Source of the DNA: Lateolabrax maculatus
Taxonomy: Eukaryota; Chordata; Actinopteri; Acropomatiformes; Lateolabracidae
Length of the DNA: 64,000 nt
Reading direction: 5' to 3'
NCBI GenBank assembly: GCA_031216445.1
Contig: CM062213.1
Coordinates: forward strand, 2,804,001 to 2,868,000
This document shows, piece by piece, positions 14,183 to 27,584 of this stretch. The position numbers were made by a program, and so were the translations under genes. The first letter of the stretch is position 1. Every line of letters begins with the position of its first letter. Under the pieces are notes generated by a model. The model ran no database searches and was not told the origin of the DNA. It saw only the letters and a list, made by a program, of their open reading frames with translations.

Positions 14183-15589
14183 AGAATCAGCAATGCATTC
14201 AATCCTGTTATTAGAAAACCTTACAATGTGATTCTGGTTTGTCTAGTAGCAACTAGATTCTTTTGACCTTTGTTTCCATCATTCTGAACATATGTGGGGC
14301 ATCGTACAGTATCTGTCACATTGAGGGGAAACCATCTGCTCTCTGAGTATCGAGTGTCTCAATCCATGAGCATCCACTGTTTTCAGCTCCCAGTTTAATG
14401 TATGTGTTTCTCCTCATGCTTCATTTGTAATACGTGTGGACATGCAGACCCTTGAGGGTTTGAATAAGTCGAGGAAGGTTAGAGCATGATTTCATCTCCA
14501 ACAATATTCAGAGGCCAGCTGCAGATGGTCGATTTGGCAGTTTGAAGGGTTGGTTCACCCAAATTACAGAAAGAAACATGTTTGCACGCGCCACTTGGAA
14601 TTGAGCCATGCTGATTTTGGTTTTGTTTGCCAGGTTTTTAGATATCCATGTCTGACATTTTCTTCCGCCACCCCAGTACAGGCTGTCATTGAACTCCTTC
14701 CTCTGAAGAAAATAGTTCCTATAAAAACCGTTGGCAGCTTGTTGTTTGTAACATCCTTTTTCTGGAGAGACATGTTGCTGATTTTCCAAAGCTGCGCGCA
14801 CCACCTCCGCTGTACTGGGATGGAGACGGATATCTCAAAACCTGGAAAAATAAAACCACTGCATGCACGGCTAGATACCAGGAGGCTTGAGTGAGGAAGC
14901 TTTAAAGTTTGGGTAAACCAACCTTTGAAATAAGTTGGGGTGATCTGACAGATCAGTCTCACAATAAACAGTCCAACAAACACTCACATTTCTGCATTTA
15001 TCTGAAGCTCATAAACTGATCAACATGTATAAGCAAGAAATGGTTCAAATATATGTCCCAAGGACAGTGTGCCACTGGAATAATTGCAGACTTTATTTTT
15101 TGGACCCAAAAAATGCATTTAAATGGTGCACAACAAAACTGAAATAAAAACAATATTATATTATTATTAAATTAAATCCAGCCTGTCCTCCCCTGGCCTC
15201 TGATACATACACGCTTTTACCTTATACGCCTTTTATATGGAACATGTTCATTAAGTGGTACTGTTTTTTTTTTTTTTTTTGTTGTTGTTGTTTTTACTTT
15301 GTTTTACAAAGTCTGTGTTAAACATATATTAAAATGCATATTATGAGAAAAATAATGAATATAATAAATATTTTATGTCTCAGTCCATCACTTGGCACAG
15401 GCTTCAAAACAGTGAGTGTATATAAAACTGCACGCAGGTGATTGACCAAACTAGACTGGACTATTAGGTCTTATGTTCATGTTATCCAGTAATTCAGCTT
15501 TAAGGCAACTTCCACCCTTTTATACTCAATACAATAGCGTGAAATAAAATTTTAAGATGCACGTTTTTCTAAAAGGCGGTTAACTGCAC

Positions 15590-16007
15590 AGGTTAAAATG
15601 GTGGGCAGAGTGACAGTGATCCTCCACTATCTGCTGGACCAGGTCCTGTTCCGCAGGTCGGGTTTGAACTGGCTCAGGTCGCCTCTGACCCTGCTCCTGT
15701 GCGCGCCGTCCTATCCGCTGTGCGCTCTGGACGCTGCACCCCCGCCTCCCTCCATCCCTCCATCCATCCATCCCTCCTCCATCCCTCCCCCCTCTCTCCT
15801 CGCCTCTCCTCCTCAGCGCGCAGCTCGACGCGCACAGGCACAACAGATGGTACAGTACTACAGGCTGCAGGAGCGCAAGAATCTGATGCAGAAGTGCTGT
15901 TATTTCTCCAAACTTCACAGGAACGTTTAGTATAATAGGAGTAGGGGGACAAACTCGACTTTGACAGTCACTGGATCCTACGTTTAGAGGCGGAATTTGG
16001 TGTCAAG
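15590..16007 (+). promoter_or_regulatory. camkv: probable camkv first non-coding exon with promoter region
   Basis: The segment 15650-15840 is rich in GC and CpG (gcgcgccg, gcgcgcagctcgacgcgc), unlike the AT-rich DNA on either side. It is followed by a consensus splice donor, caag|gtaagt, with the exon ending at 16007. The next good + strand acceptor that leads into a recognised reading frame is at 43670, upstream of the camkv ATG. CAMKV in mammals also has an untranslated 5' exon before a long intron (as I recall). The transcription start is not visible, so the left boundary is arbitrary. A CCAT/CCTCC simple-sequence tract lies inside, at about 15740-15800. Linking this exon to camkv is inference. 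It could instead belong to an unrecognised non-coding transcript. Confidence 0.45.
15740..15800 (+). repeat. CCAT/CCTCC simple-sequence tract in presumed camkv first exon
   Basis: Repeats of ccatccctccatccatccat followed by ccctcctccatccctccccc. Confidence 0.85.
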
Positions 16008-16569
16008 GTAAGTTGAGATGTTTTCTGAATAGCAGTTCAGATTTTTCGGAATCAATGAACTCAGAGCAGAATGAGCACAAATATTTGTTCTCCTTTATCG
16101 ATGTTTCTGAGTTTAAGTTTGTTACATATTATTTTACAGAATGAAGAACAATGGACTCATGAAATAGCACCCTGGCGTCAATTAACCCACCATTAGCTCT
16201 AATGCCTTAAACAAAGAATTTAATGGATTTTTACACCATTTAGGTGAAGAAAAATTAGCTTTTAGATTCTTTCAGATTCCAACTCTGTTGCACATCCACA
16301 AAAGAATTTCTTGAAATTGAGACTAACTGACATTAGTAAAACGATTCCTGCCAAACTTTTTAGGTGCAGCATTAATGCAAGTATGAATTAAGAATGAACA
16401 GAAACAGAATGGAGATGAAGAATCTTTCAGCTGCTCTATTCCAGGAGTTTCTGCAGCTCCTCACCGGCTCCACAGGCACACATCTATGTTAAGTGCTGAT
16501 GCTGCAACTCTGTGGGGATGCTGAAGCCACAGCACTGAGCAACATTCAAACATACAATGTTTAATACCA

Positions 16570-16570
16570 C

Positions 16571-16602
<32 letters not shown>

Positions 16603-16612
16603 CACACACACA
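16570..16612 (+). repeat. (CA)n microsatellite with one interruption
   Basis: A CA array broken by a single cg (cacacgcaca), about 560 bp inside camkv intron 1. Confidence 0.95.
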
Positions 16613-19600
16613 GCGCAAACTTCTAATGTGAAAAACCGTACAGACACTACCATGTCAAAGGTCAGTTATGCCCTCTGACACTGTCTATGCTGGTTTTTCA
16701 TCTCCTGTGAGGAGTGGCTGAGGTTAAAAATGGCTTAAAACAGGGCAACCTCGGGCATGTTAACAGCGGATGATGATACAAGACCTCTAAACATGCATTT
16801 AATCTATAAATCTAAATATGACTTTTACGGAAATTGAATACCCCCTTCACTCTGCCTCAAATGCATAATGAGATAAAAGCACTGAGATTTCTTTTTAACT
16901 TTAACTGTCATCAAATACCGCATGCAAAAATGTATTGTTTAGTTATTCAAAACACATGCACTGATGACCTTTGTAGACATTAAAATTAATTAGCCTTTTT
17001 TTGGCTTAACCCGTGTTTTGCATTCTGCAAAGGCTCAAGTTCATAGGGAATAACTCCGGCTACCATCAGCGTGCAGCGAATAGATAAGGCTTTTTACTGT
17101 AATAGCCTGAGAGACACTGACACTAATCTCTCTGAACTCCTGCATGTTCTCTGCCTCAGAAGAACATTAGAGAACAGACACTCTGACATTTAGAATAATC
17201 AAGTCTCAATCTGCCTCTTGAGATTCATTATTATTAAGCCGCTACTTCCATATACATTCAGTCTCAGGTCTGTACCTTTGGCAGCGCAGTAAGCCAGCTG
17301 AGACACACACTCGGATTCATGGAGTATTTCCACCACAGGTTGATGCCATTCATCCATATGTCACGTCCCCGAGGCCCCTTTTCACCAGTGAGCTGTATGT
17401 AATGATTTGTTAAGTCCCAGAGGAAGTCCAGACCTACGGTGGACCCCAGGTGGCCCCCGTGGCAGCAGCAGCTACAGGAAAGCGCAGCAGATTACTACAT
17501 AGCCTCGCAATTTGTACACAATTAGATCTCCGGGGAGAACCGCTCGAACTTTGTGCCGCATCCGCTCTTGATTCTGTGTGAGCTGCTGGCACGAGAGAGA
17601 AATGTGGAAATGTGAGGATTTGCTTTGAAAACGAGACTGCAGATGTACAAATTTGCTGCCATTGGAGAAATAATTAGGGTGACGGCGATGTTGTGAATCA
17701 ATGTGAATAAATAACTCTAGGTTCTCCTGTATAAATAGCTGTGGGATCAATTTCTGGATGTCTGCTCATTCAGATCTATGCTTCTCTAAAAGTACTGCAC
17801 CAATACATTCGAATATACCAAGCTTTTATTACTATCTGCCTTTAGTAGTCCTGTGCTTCTCTTTAAATAGTACACTGCATATTGTACTGTGCAAGTACCC
17901 TTTGTCTCTAAGATATTACACATATTTTTCCTCCTCCTTGCATGTGGCTTTATTTGTGCTCATTAAAATGTTTACGGGACCTCTGAGAGTCATGAGCCAC
18001 TAATGCTCCTGTGCAGGAAGCACACGAATCTCACCGTGCGTACTCTTAGTCGAGGAGTGTACTGTGCTGAGTACTTGTACCAGATGAAGACGCACACTGA
18101 GCAGCAATATTGGAGCATAAATTGGTGTGTGCTGCAGCGAGATATCATGTGGGGGGGCCAGAGAGATTATCCAATATCTGAGACTACTACTCTTCATTTA
18201 TCAAAAACAAGTGGAGACTGTGGACACCCTGATGCTTAACAGAGTTTCCTTGTTTATCCATTTTGCTTATTGTTTGCTGAACTTTTATGTGTCAACCAGG
18301 GAGGGCAGGGTAGTTTTCTCTATGGGCAGAGAGGTACACATTTTGACATTAAGCACAGGAATTGTCACAGGGAGGAGGCACCGCTGCTGACATTATTAGA
18401 GTGCCAGAGATGCTTCCAGCGAGGTATTTTATTATATCGTCGCCGGTGTTGTGAGAACATAAGAATAGCAGGCCTTTGAGAATGAGTGAGGCACCTGAAT
18501 TATACAAGAGAAAGGAGTTTAATGACTTAAGTCAGAGACAAAATCCCTCAAGTGTGGCAGGGTTGGATCTAAAGTAATAAGATAGGACTGGCTCTTTTTA
18601 TGAGAACTGTTGTGTGTGTGGACTGTGAGTGTAGTCTCTCGCTTTGAAGAGTAGAATCAAAAGCGTGTGGATACTCAGCCACTGCAGAGGCTGACTGTTG
18701 TATTGACTTTACATAACCCACATGTGAGGTAGACCTCATAAATACAGATTTTTGCCATCTTTTATATCTTTTCCAGGCTCATAAAACAGCCAAACGTCTA
18801 AAATGCTACATTCAGCACAGGGGAAATTAAATAACATGACACATGCTTGCTCATTAGAAAACATTTGCAAACAGCCTGCAGATGTATTCTGTTTCATAAA
18901 TGTGATGTCATGCAAATACTAATATGATGCTTCAAATATCAGTTTCTGCAGAGCAAACTGCATCGTGTAAACTAACAAAATACATCATGCAGACATTCAG
19001 CTCCACATATGTTAAATGCTGCCACCACCATCTCTGATTCAGGGCGGGATATTTTAGTTAATGAGCTCCATTTGATGCTTCTCCAGTTTTACTGCTGCCG
19101 CTTGTCCACCCATCAAACCCGGGCCAAGGCAGTCCTCACACGACTCAGGCAGCCAAGCAAAAATAAGCAATGCCATGAAGTCAGAGACTAACTGCAGCAA
19201 CACATGGGTTTTTTTTTTGTGTGCGCTCTCTCCATTTACAGTGGATCAATATCCTGCTGTGAGAAGTGGGTGAGAGTAAAATGAGGGGGATACTACGGCG
19301 AATAAATCCTGCAGTGATACCTGTAGCAGCCGTTAAGCGGTCGTGCCATGCGACATCTGACATTAAGCTGCTAATCTCAACATGAAAGAGAAAGATGCTC
19401 ACATTTGGGACAGAGATGATGGACGCATTAAAAAATAAACACACTGAACACACAGTGTATGCATACATTACTGGTTGATTGTCAACATCCTTGTTATAAG
19501 AGCTCCTCCATGCACATAGAGGCTTGTTCTCTGCCGATTACTTATTTATCACTATGTGTCGGTAAATGTCTGCTTCAACACAAGCCGTCACTCAGATCAT

Positions 19601-22472
19601 CTCCTCTCCGTTAACAAAGTTTATAATAAACATTATTATCATTATTTTCACTTTCTGACCTACTTTCATTCAGCCCTCATATAAAGTAAATTCTCAAATT
19701 TAGTTTTTAATTAGATTTTTCCTATTGATGGTTGGTCAAAAGGGTTGGATACTAGGCACACGTCGAATTACAGACGCTGCCACGGTCACTTCCGCTCTCT
19801 CTGAGTGCCACACATGTCAACAACAGTCAGCATCTGCCATTGTCCATCTGTGTAACAAAAAATTAAAAAAGGAACTGCCAAAAAAGAGCAGTTATAGGAG
19901 CTGCTAGCCTCAAGCAGAGATGAGGAGCGTCCTACAGAGGTCTGGTAAACTCACTTCTTTCTCCACACCAACACATTGTGTTCATTTTCAAACTTGTAGT
20001 TATCAACCTGACATCACCTTTGGAGGTGAGGCCACACAGCTCCCTTATTTTACATTTGTCACATATGCAGAGGTAGTCCCCAAGACCTGGAAACAGACTG
20101 ATGTGTAAAAAACTCTCTTTTCTCAGTCACCTTCTTCTATGAACGATCAGGTCCGACACACAATTTACCGTCGAAGTTATGACACTTCAATTCATTTCAC
20201 GAGAGATTTCTGGTCTTTGTCTTTCTCTGCACGCTTTCTTACTAGTCTGAAGTGGGCGGGACTCAGTTGGAAGAAGGTGATGTCATGTATTCCTGTGCAC
20301 CAATCAGGATTTAGGAACATTTGAATCAGGATCCATAGACATTTGTGAGGTTGGTCAAGCCATCTTTCGTTTTTTTTTTTCATTTTGATTGCTGCATATT
20401 TAGTCATGTCAACATTTAATGCAACAGGTGTCAGTATCACCTTGTTTAGTGTAATGTTACAGTGCTTCCTCATTGTCGAGCTACATACTTTAGTTATATA
20501 TACCTGTGCACATACAGTATGCATCAGGTAACTACATGTCTGGCCACATTTCAACTTCCACAGACCATTGACGTGACTGTCGTTGATTCTGGCCTTTACT
20601 TTCGTAAGACATTTTGTCTGTTCCCATCTTGGTATTGCAGCTCTTCTGGTTCACTGCAGACAGTGTTGTTGAGGGAGGTGGTGGTGAACATCCTCTATAG
20701 GAGGGCCAGCTGTGGATTAATCAGTCTCTCACCTGTGCTATTCTGTCCTGGTGGGTTTCTTCCTGTCGCAGGCATCTAGGAACAAGTTGCTGACATTAAC
20801 TCTGTCATCAGTCATTATGGGTTGTGTCAGAGGGAGCACATAACAGCAGTTATTTTTTAATGACATGTCGCACTGCACTGTTTATGAGGTGAAGACAATT
20901 AGTGTCAATAATTTTTTTTTTTAAAAAGCGAGTGATTTAATCAATGTCATCAATCACGATTAAGACAGTGGAAGTGTCCACTAGAAAACTCAAACAGAAG
21001 GAGTGTTTTCTGCCCTCAAACCTCGTCTTTGGTGAAAGGGTTACTTGTGGCACCATGCAGCTTCAAAGAGCCACCCTGCCTAGCACCCACAAATAGAAAA
21101 ATTTGAAGGGGAATTTTAAATGGAAGTGGATTAATATTTCACCTCAACGTTGATTCATGCTGCCACTGTAGACATTTTCATCTGCGAGCGAGTCGCTTAT
21201 GCAAAGGCATGCAGTGACATTACCGCGGTCTTGATCTGGCACATCCTCTCCTTTCCACTGTGCATTAGAAGTAATGGGCCTCCTATGTGGAGCATTGCTG
21301 TCATCACCACTTAGTTTGTCACCCCAGCTGCCTGCTCAGTCATTTTCTCATTCAGAACAGTAGTAGAGATAACAGGGGTTGAGGCGATAGAAGCTGGATG
21401 ATTGATGGAAGGTATTATTATTGACTTGTGGTGTTTGCTGACTGCGTCCTGAAGAAATAGATGGCATTTTCCATGATATTTGAGTGTGCAAGGTACTTTC
21501 ACAGGTGACATTTTATGCATTAACTCAAGTCTGCCGCTTGGTTCTGCTCTATGCAACAACAAAAAAACTGATGAAATGTATTGAAATTCTCAGTGGCATC
21601 TTCTGTTACGAACCAAAATCACCCAAGCTACTGTGGTTGTAGTGTAGAAATTAGGTTATTTTCTGAGAGTAGAATATGAATGAAAGCTCTCAGGTTCTGT
21701 TTGTTGTCCTGTTATTAAATCCTCGGCCCCTTTTAATATGTTCTTCTCTACATGTTGCACTGGTCTCTACTGCATGTTGCACAGGTGAAGGACAGGGGAA
21801 ATCTATTTTCATTAAAGTTGCATGACAGAGCCTGAAGACAGCCAGCAGTTGCATGACTACAATCGATGCTGCTCCCTCATGCTTTGGCAGTTTGTAACCG
21901 TGGTGACACGGGCAGAGATGTGCTTTGAGTTGACCCTCGAATGAGGACTTAATGACACTGGCGTTGGCCTGCAGTAATATACTACTGCACTGTCTTTAGA
22001 TGCCTTCATAGGGAGGCACACTGGAGGTTGAAGAGGCTTTAAGATCTTTGTGTTTTTTCTGTTTTGAGCTGCATCTTAAGCATTATGACAAGCTGAGCTT
22101 TGTCAGTTTGTAATTCTGAAAGGTGCAACAGTACAGTTTTAGCTTCTGGCAAAACAGGAAGAGGAGGGTGATGGGGAGAAGGGGCTGGGTAATAGAGCAG
22201 GCAACTTCTGTACAGACAGTATGCAATTAAATCAGAAATGTTAAAGGAGGTCTGAATCACCAGAGCAGAAGGGAGCGATTTTTTTCTTAACAACCCAATT
22301 AATCATAAGTGCCCAGCACCCTTGATCACGTACAGTACGTTGTATATTATGAAATAGTGATTTGTAAATGAAAACAAATGATTTGACATTTTAATTACGG
22401 TTTAAAGTGCACAATAAAGAGCATTTATGGGCATCTGACAGTATCTTTACAACTTCAGTTAAACAGAGCATT

Positions 22473-23015
22473 AAACCTGCAATAATAATAATGTCTCGGT
22501 CACTTAGGGGCAGCAGGAACAAGTCGTTAACACAACATTAACATATCATCACCTTTTAAACTGATATGATGAACATGTAAGCAAACAGTTGCTTCTTTAC
22601 ACATCCAGCAGTTACAAAGCAACATTGTCATTAATTTGGAGTCATTGTTGGTGTCCGCCTATTGAATATAAGACCAATATTCTCTCTTTTTTACCTCTGG
22701 TTTTGGTTTCCACCAACTCCTGAGGGTGATATCTTTCTCTTTAGCTGCTAAATACTCCACTTAGTTCACCAGCTCACCTCTAAACTGTGTCTGTCTGCTG
22801 TTTGCTGCTGAGCAGGTCGTGTACAGCTGGGTTTTAGAGCTTTTTTTGCAACAAAAAAAAACATATAACAAATGAAAACGAGGCTATGACAGTGAACCAT
22901 AACAGTGAAGTTGTGGGCTGTACAGCCAAACTAAAAGCTCCGTAAAGCTGAAAGGATCTGCGGATTCAAGTGATCCTTCTCTGCAGGTTCATCTCTACGA
23001 GCGACCCCTTTCATG
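22473..23015 (+). repeat. dispersed repeat family A, copy 1 (camkv intron 1)
   Basis: The copy begins taaacctgcaataa and contains caccaactcctgaggg, gtgtctgtctgctgtttg and gagcaggtcgtgtacag. These blocks recur in the same order at about 48.71 kb and in a diverged form at about 39.03 kb. This copy extends furthest, to about gttcatctctacgagcgacc. No coding frame. The class (SINE, MITE or LINE fragment) is not determined. Confidence 0.7.
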
Positions 23016-24784
23016 CTGTCATTTCATACATGTTTACATACATCATTATAAACTGGAACACCATCTTTATGGCTTTCACATATTTCCCTGAAACTATGTA
23101 ATTTGAGCTTTTTGAACAGGAGGTTGTAACCTTTCGTTGCCTCAGTCCGTCCCATACCTGAGTCCTCTGGTAGCCTGAAAAGATCCCAAGAATAAAAGTG
23201 CACAGTAATACAGCAGGCTGTTTCTCACTACGTCAGCCCTTGTATGAGTTGTGACAGAGGGTAGACATTGGGGGAATATATTGTTTATAAGAAGCAGAAA
23301 CAAGTGAAGGTGCTTCACTAATTATACCAAAGTTTACCTGAATGAGATGCAGCAATTTCACATTGAATGAGATCCACTTTGTCAACAGATAAGGAGGAGG
23401 GAAACTGGGCCGAGGGAACAGGTGGTAGACATTAATGAGCAGATCCAATAGAATTCATTCAAAATAACTGTTCCTAGTCCTCTTGCGTGAAAGATACAAT
23501 AGTAGCACTGATCCATGCAGTAATGCACATGAATGTTTTATGAACGCTTGCTGTTTGAAGACATAAACAAACCTCTTAGACCTCCAAAAAGACGAACCAG
23601 AGAAATACATTTTTAGCAATATGCAGCACACAACATACACCCTCCTCCAAAGCAAATGATGCTTTTCTCTGCATTGAGCAGAAACAGTACTGTACTATGA
23701 TGCCACACTGAAGGACTTTGTAACCAAGGCAACTAACAACAGGCGCAGAGAATGGTCAGATTAGCCGGTGAAGTGTGAAGAAGAAGCATTTCAGATTTTG
23801 CATAAAGCAAAACGGCCAAGCTGTCGTACATCAAGACAGTGTACTACAAACTGAAATAAACCGCTTCACCTCGGTAAATATTACTTGTAGAAGCCTTTGT
23901 GGTCATAACATCATAAACAAACACAGCAGCTTTTGCTTGACAGCCTGATCTGGATATTTTGGAATAAACAGAGATTTTAAGTACAAATTCACAGAGGGGA
24001 TATCTAAACACCGGGTTCAAAGGCTGAAGGCACGTCGCTGAACACAAGGCTGGAGATGAGTTAATCACATGCTTTCAGGAAAAGAGCTTGGTGGAGGTGG
24101 ATGCCTCCATTAGCGACAAGGATTCACACCTCAGTCATTCATCTCACCACCTCCCACCGCACTGACCCCCCGTCACATGTTCTGAGTCACCTGGCTCCTC
24201 GCCACTCCTCCCTGCTTGTTCTCTCAGCGTGGCAGATCAGCCTCTCTCTCTCTCTCAGTCTCCACCGACACACAAGACCAGTTTAACTGTATCACTGCCT
24301 AGACAAAGCAAGAAAACAGAGGAAAGTATATTTAGATACAGACTGCTACTATTGACTGGAGAAAGGCCTCAGAGGTAGACTTTTTTCATTCATGTGGGAC
24401 GAAAAGAAGCATGAGTCCAGCTTTGTGGTGCATAGTACAGTAGGTTCATACTACTTATACAAGAAAGGCCAAGCATGCATCAGAGGACCAACCCCATGGG
24501 CTTTCAGTGTTACGGCTCCTATTTTCCCAGCACACATTTGTGCTGTTTGCTTCCATGCAGCAGGAATTTAAATGAGTCAGTCAGTTCGGACTGGCTTTAT
24601 TGTGCCTGCACAGTTGCATGTTATAAAGATAAAACCAGACCATTTTTTTAATCTTTTGTCGGGACGATTGTGAGGCAAACAGTATAAATACGGCGTTTAT
24701 GCTGAAAGGTAATTCACCAGGAATGTGCGCCTTTGCGTGATGACGGCGCTTAGTGTTGCAGCAACATCTGAGTCTGGTTTGACT

Positions 24785-25010
24785 CTTTGCTGGAGTCATG
24801 TCAACCTTAGTAGTCATCCTCCTGGGACCATGAACGTCTGCGCAAAATGTCATGATAATTCATTCAGTGGTTGTCAACCTCATGGTGGCACCAACACCAG
24901 ATGATCCAAGTAACCGAAGTCCGTAGGATTCATCCTCTGGGGACCATAAATGTCCGTACAAAAATTCACATCATTAAATTGCAGTTGAGATATGACAAAA
25001 CGTAGGTACA
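24785..25010 (-). repeat. family B fragment, inverted
   Basis: The segment contains gtaggattcatcctctgggg followed by accataaatgtccgtacaaaaatt, and tcaacctcatggtggcacca. These are reverse complements of blocks in the repeat at 29.3-29.9 kb. Confidence 0.55.
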
Positions 25011-25636
25011 TGATAATATTTTCTATTAAATCTGAATGAAAATACCAGTGATCATGTAAGACAAAACAAACATATATCTATATACTTAGCATGTCATTGT
25101 ACATTTAAGACCATCAACAACAGATATTTTTGTATATGGAGGGAAGAAACTGCAGAAATAAATTAGGTGTTGACCGCTGTGTCTGATGTAGTAAACATCC
25201 TTGATGTTTTTTGGGCTCAGATGACAATCTGGTGAAGGGGTGTGCATGATTTACACATCTCGCCTGAACCTTTGCTGACAGGATAGAAAACATTTGGGAC
25301 ACATAGGCTCGTTTTCTCTCTCTTTCTTCTACTTTCCTGGTTTTAAGCATGATTTCCTCCAAAATTATGAGTCCTAAAATTAAAGTCGTCTTCTGGCTTG
25401 TTCTGAAGCTTAATCTGAAAGTAAAATCTAAAGGAGATTTACTGTGAGGATTTATTAGACACCCTTTGCTTCACACAGTACAGTAATTAGAGTTGAGTTG
25501 GAGTGTAATACAGGACCGGTAAAGGCTTGGACCATGCTCTCTTTCCCTTTGTGAAGGACAAATGTGATCACACTGTGCGTGTGAAACATGCATGAATGCC
25601 TAGAACAATTTAAGCATTGGCTGAAATGCAAACTAG

Positions 25637-25981
25637 ATGACGTATTTTTTGGGCGGCTTGGTGTTTGCGTGTGTAAAACAGGAAATGTGGCCAGCATGGG
25701 GATCGGGTTTGCTTGGCTCTGCTGAGGAGCAGGTGGGCCTGGGACTGGTGGGCAGGCGGCGCTGCGATTCCACCGAGACCATCAAGGCCATATGCAGGAC
25801 AGCTCACCACCCCTCACTGGGTCTGTGCTTACAGTGGGCCGCAACACATGTACTCACCCCGGTCTGGGGAGCGAGAGCGTGTCCTCCCAGCAGGCTGAGT
25901 TCTTTCTTCACCAAGAATATGTCACCTCTTACAGATAGAGGCGGCCGTCTTCTGCTGTTTCACCCGTGTGACACTTTGTAA
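25637..25981 (+). other. GC-richer block with a 114-codon open frame, unassigned
   Basis: The segment around 25.70-25.88 kb is markedly richer in G and C than the surrounding intron 1 sequence. It keeps one frame open for 114 codons (MTYFLGGLVF at the start). I recognise no domain, and the frame includes low-complexity Gly/Leu/Arg. It could be a regulatory element or an unrecognised exon. Neither can be shown from sequence alone. Confidence 0.15.
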
Positions 25982-26910
25982 CCATGGAGACAGGGCTGTT
26001 ATGTTGCATGTACACTCATTGGAAACTTTTAAGCCACTGCAGTGTTATTGAGTCTGCTGTAGTGACTTTCTACAGGCCATTCAGCAGTGTCTCCAACATC
26101 TTCTTACCTGTACACACTGAGACATGCAGCTGCTCCCCTCGACTGTAATTTGTAAAGCAGCAAAAAAATTCAGTGCAAGCTGGCTTCTCTCGCTAAGTAT
26201 CCGAAAGCACACAGCAGTGACACGATCCTAGCATTCTGTCAAGAGAGATTACGCATCCCTCATCCTGCTGGGTTTTCTCCCCCAGAGAGAATAGCTTGTA
26301 AATATGATGAGGCTGTGGAGGATATTACAGAACTGACTTACATTACATATTTAGATATTGTAGGTGGAAACTATAGAGCTCAGTAACAAAAAGAGACAAT
26401 TATTATATTATAATAATGGATATATATATAATATTCCACTTTTAAGGACTGTACTGGTATGGTTATTAATCTAGCAGGAGCTGTCTTTTTGCTGCCAAAG
26501 CTTTATAAGTGATGCACAAACATGAAGGGAGTTATTAAATTATTCTGAAATATGACACAATCGGTGAATTAAACTGCTCTCTGCGCATCGTCAGGGTATG
26601 ACAATGTTTTAAAGTCCTCTGCAAACATACTGCATATTTATGCCTGTAGCTTTCTCTCTGCAGGGCATCTATCAAGTTGTGTCTGATTAAATTAATGACT
26701 TTACCAGTGGTTCATTTGCACACGGCTCCTCAAACCCACTGGTCATAAGTTGTGATGGCTGTCGAGGTACAACAGCTAACTACTCAAATTTGTGTTTTGT
26801 TCATTCAGTTAAAAGTATTTTGTTCAAGTTGCATAGATGGTTATTCTCACAAGCTCCATCCTGGAAATATACTGTATGTCTACAATAGGCCTCTCTCTCC
26901 CCCCCCCAAG

Positions 26911-26911
<1 letters not shown>

Positions 26912-26961
<50 letters not shown>
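26912..26961 (+). repeat. (CA)n microsatellite
   Basis: About 50 nt of uninterrupted CA preceded by an eight- to nine-base C run (ctctctccccccccc). Confidence 0.96.
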
Positions 26962-26963
<2 letters not shown>

Positions 26964-27565
26964 AGAAACCACTTATTTGAAAATGTGATGCTTTCCTTTA
27001 CTCAGCTCACAGTTGTGCCGGGGGAGAGTGTGGCTGTCAGATCAAGTTACTGTACTATGGACAGTTAATACAAATCCTGCCTTCAACACACTGATCAGCC
27101 TTCTGCCTTAAAGTACCAGGATACACAATACTTCCTTTGAAACAGTAAAGCTGCTTTAATAGATGTCCTTTGACAAGGACACGTAAAAAAAATTGATAAA
27201 GGACATTTTGTTACCTTAATGCCTCAAAAAATTCAGCAAACATATCAGTGCTTAGTCCCGTTGTTTGTTTTGCATGGCCAACAATTCAATTTGCACTCCG
27301 GTTGAATCATAACAGCAGCAGTGTGCTGCCAAAATTTCACTCCCTGTCCTGTTCTCTTTGTCTGTGTAATAAAAGCTTTTTCACTCAGTGTCTGCGCTGA
27401 TGACTGACCGTGAGCCGAAATACAGAAGATTTTTAGGGAAATCTGGAATTGTGGATTCTTTAAGAACCAAATATTTTCAGCGAGTTTAAGGTGGGTGAAA
27501 ATGATGAAGCTAGTCATTATAAATTGAACAACAAATTAAGTTGCTTCATTAGAATTGCAGGCAAA

Positions 27566-27584
27566 GACACACACACACACACAC
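27566..27584 (+). repeat. short (AC)n microsatellite
   Basis: A run of acacac between gcaaag and taacgt. Confidence 0.85.

Larger units (their letters stand above)
1..15589. other. 5' flank of camkv, no gene recognised
   Basis: This is AT-rich non-coding DNA. All open frames are short, lack family resemblance and many run through low-complexity sequence. Contents seen: three CA/GT microsatellites, the hAT-like repeat at 11.3 kb, the MITE-like repeat at 13.04-13.69 kb and the GC-richer block at 13.8-14.2 kb. Nothing else could be assigned. Confidence 0.6.

Noticed and set aside
15580..15952. - strand frames opposite the presumed camkv first exon
   Set aside because: They are low-complexity Arg/Gly/Glu sequence from a CCTCC/CCAT tract with no family resemblance.
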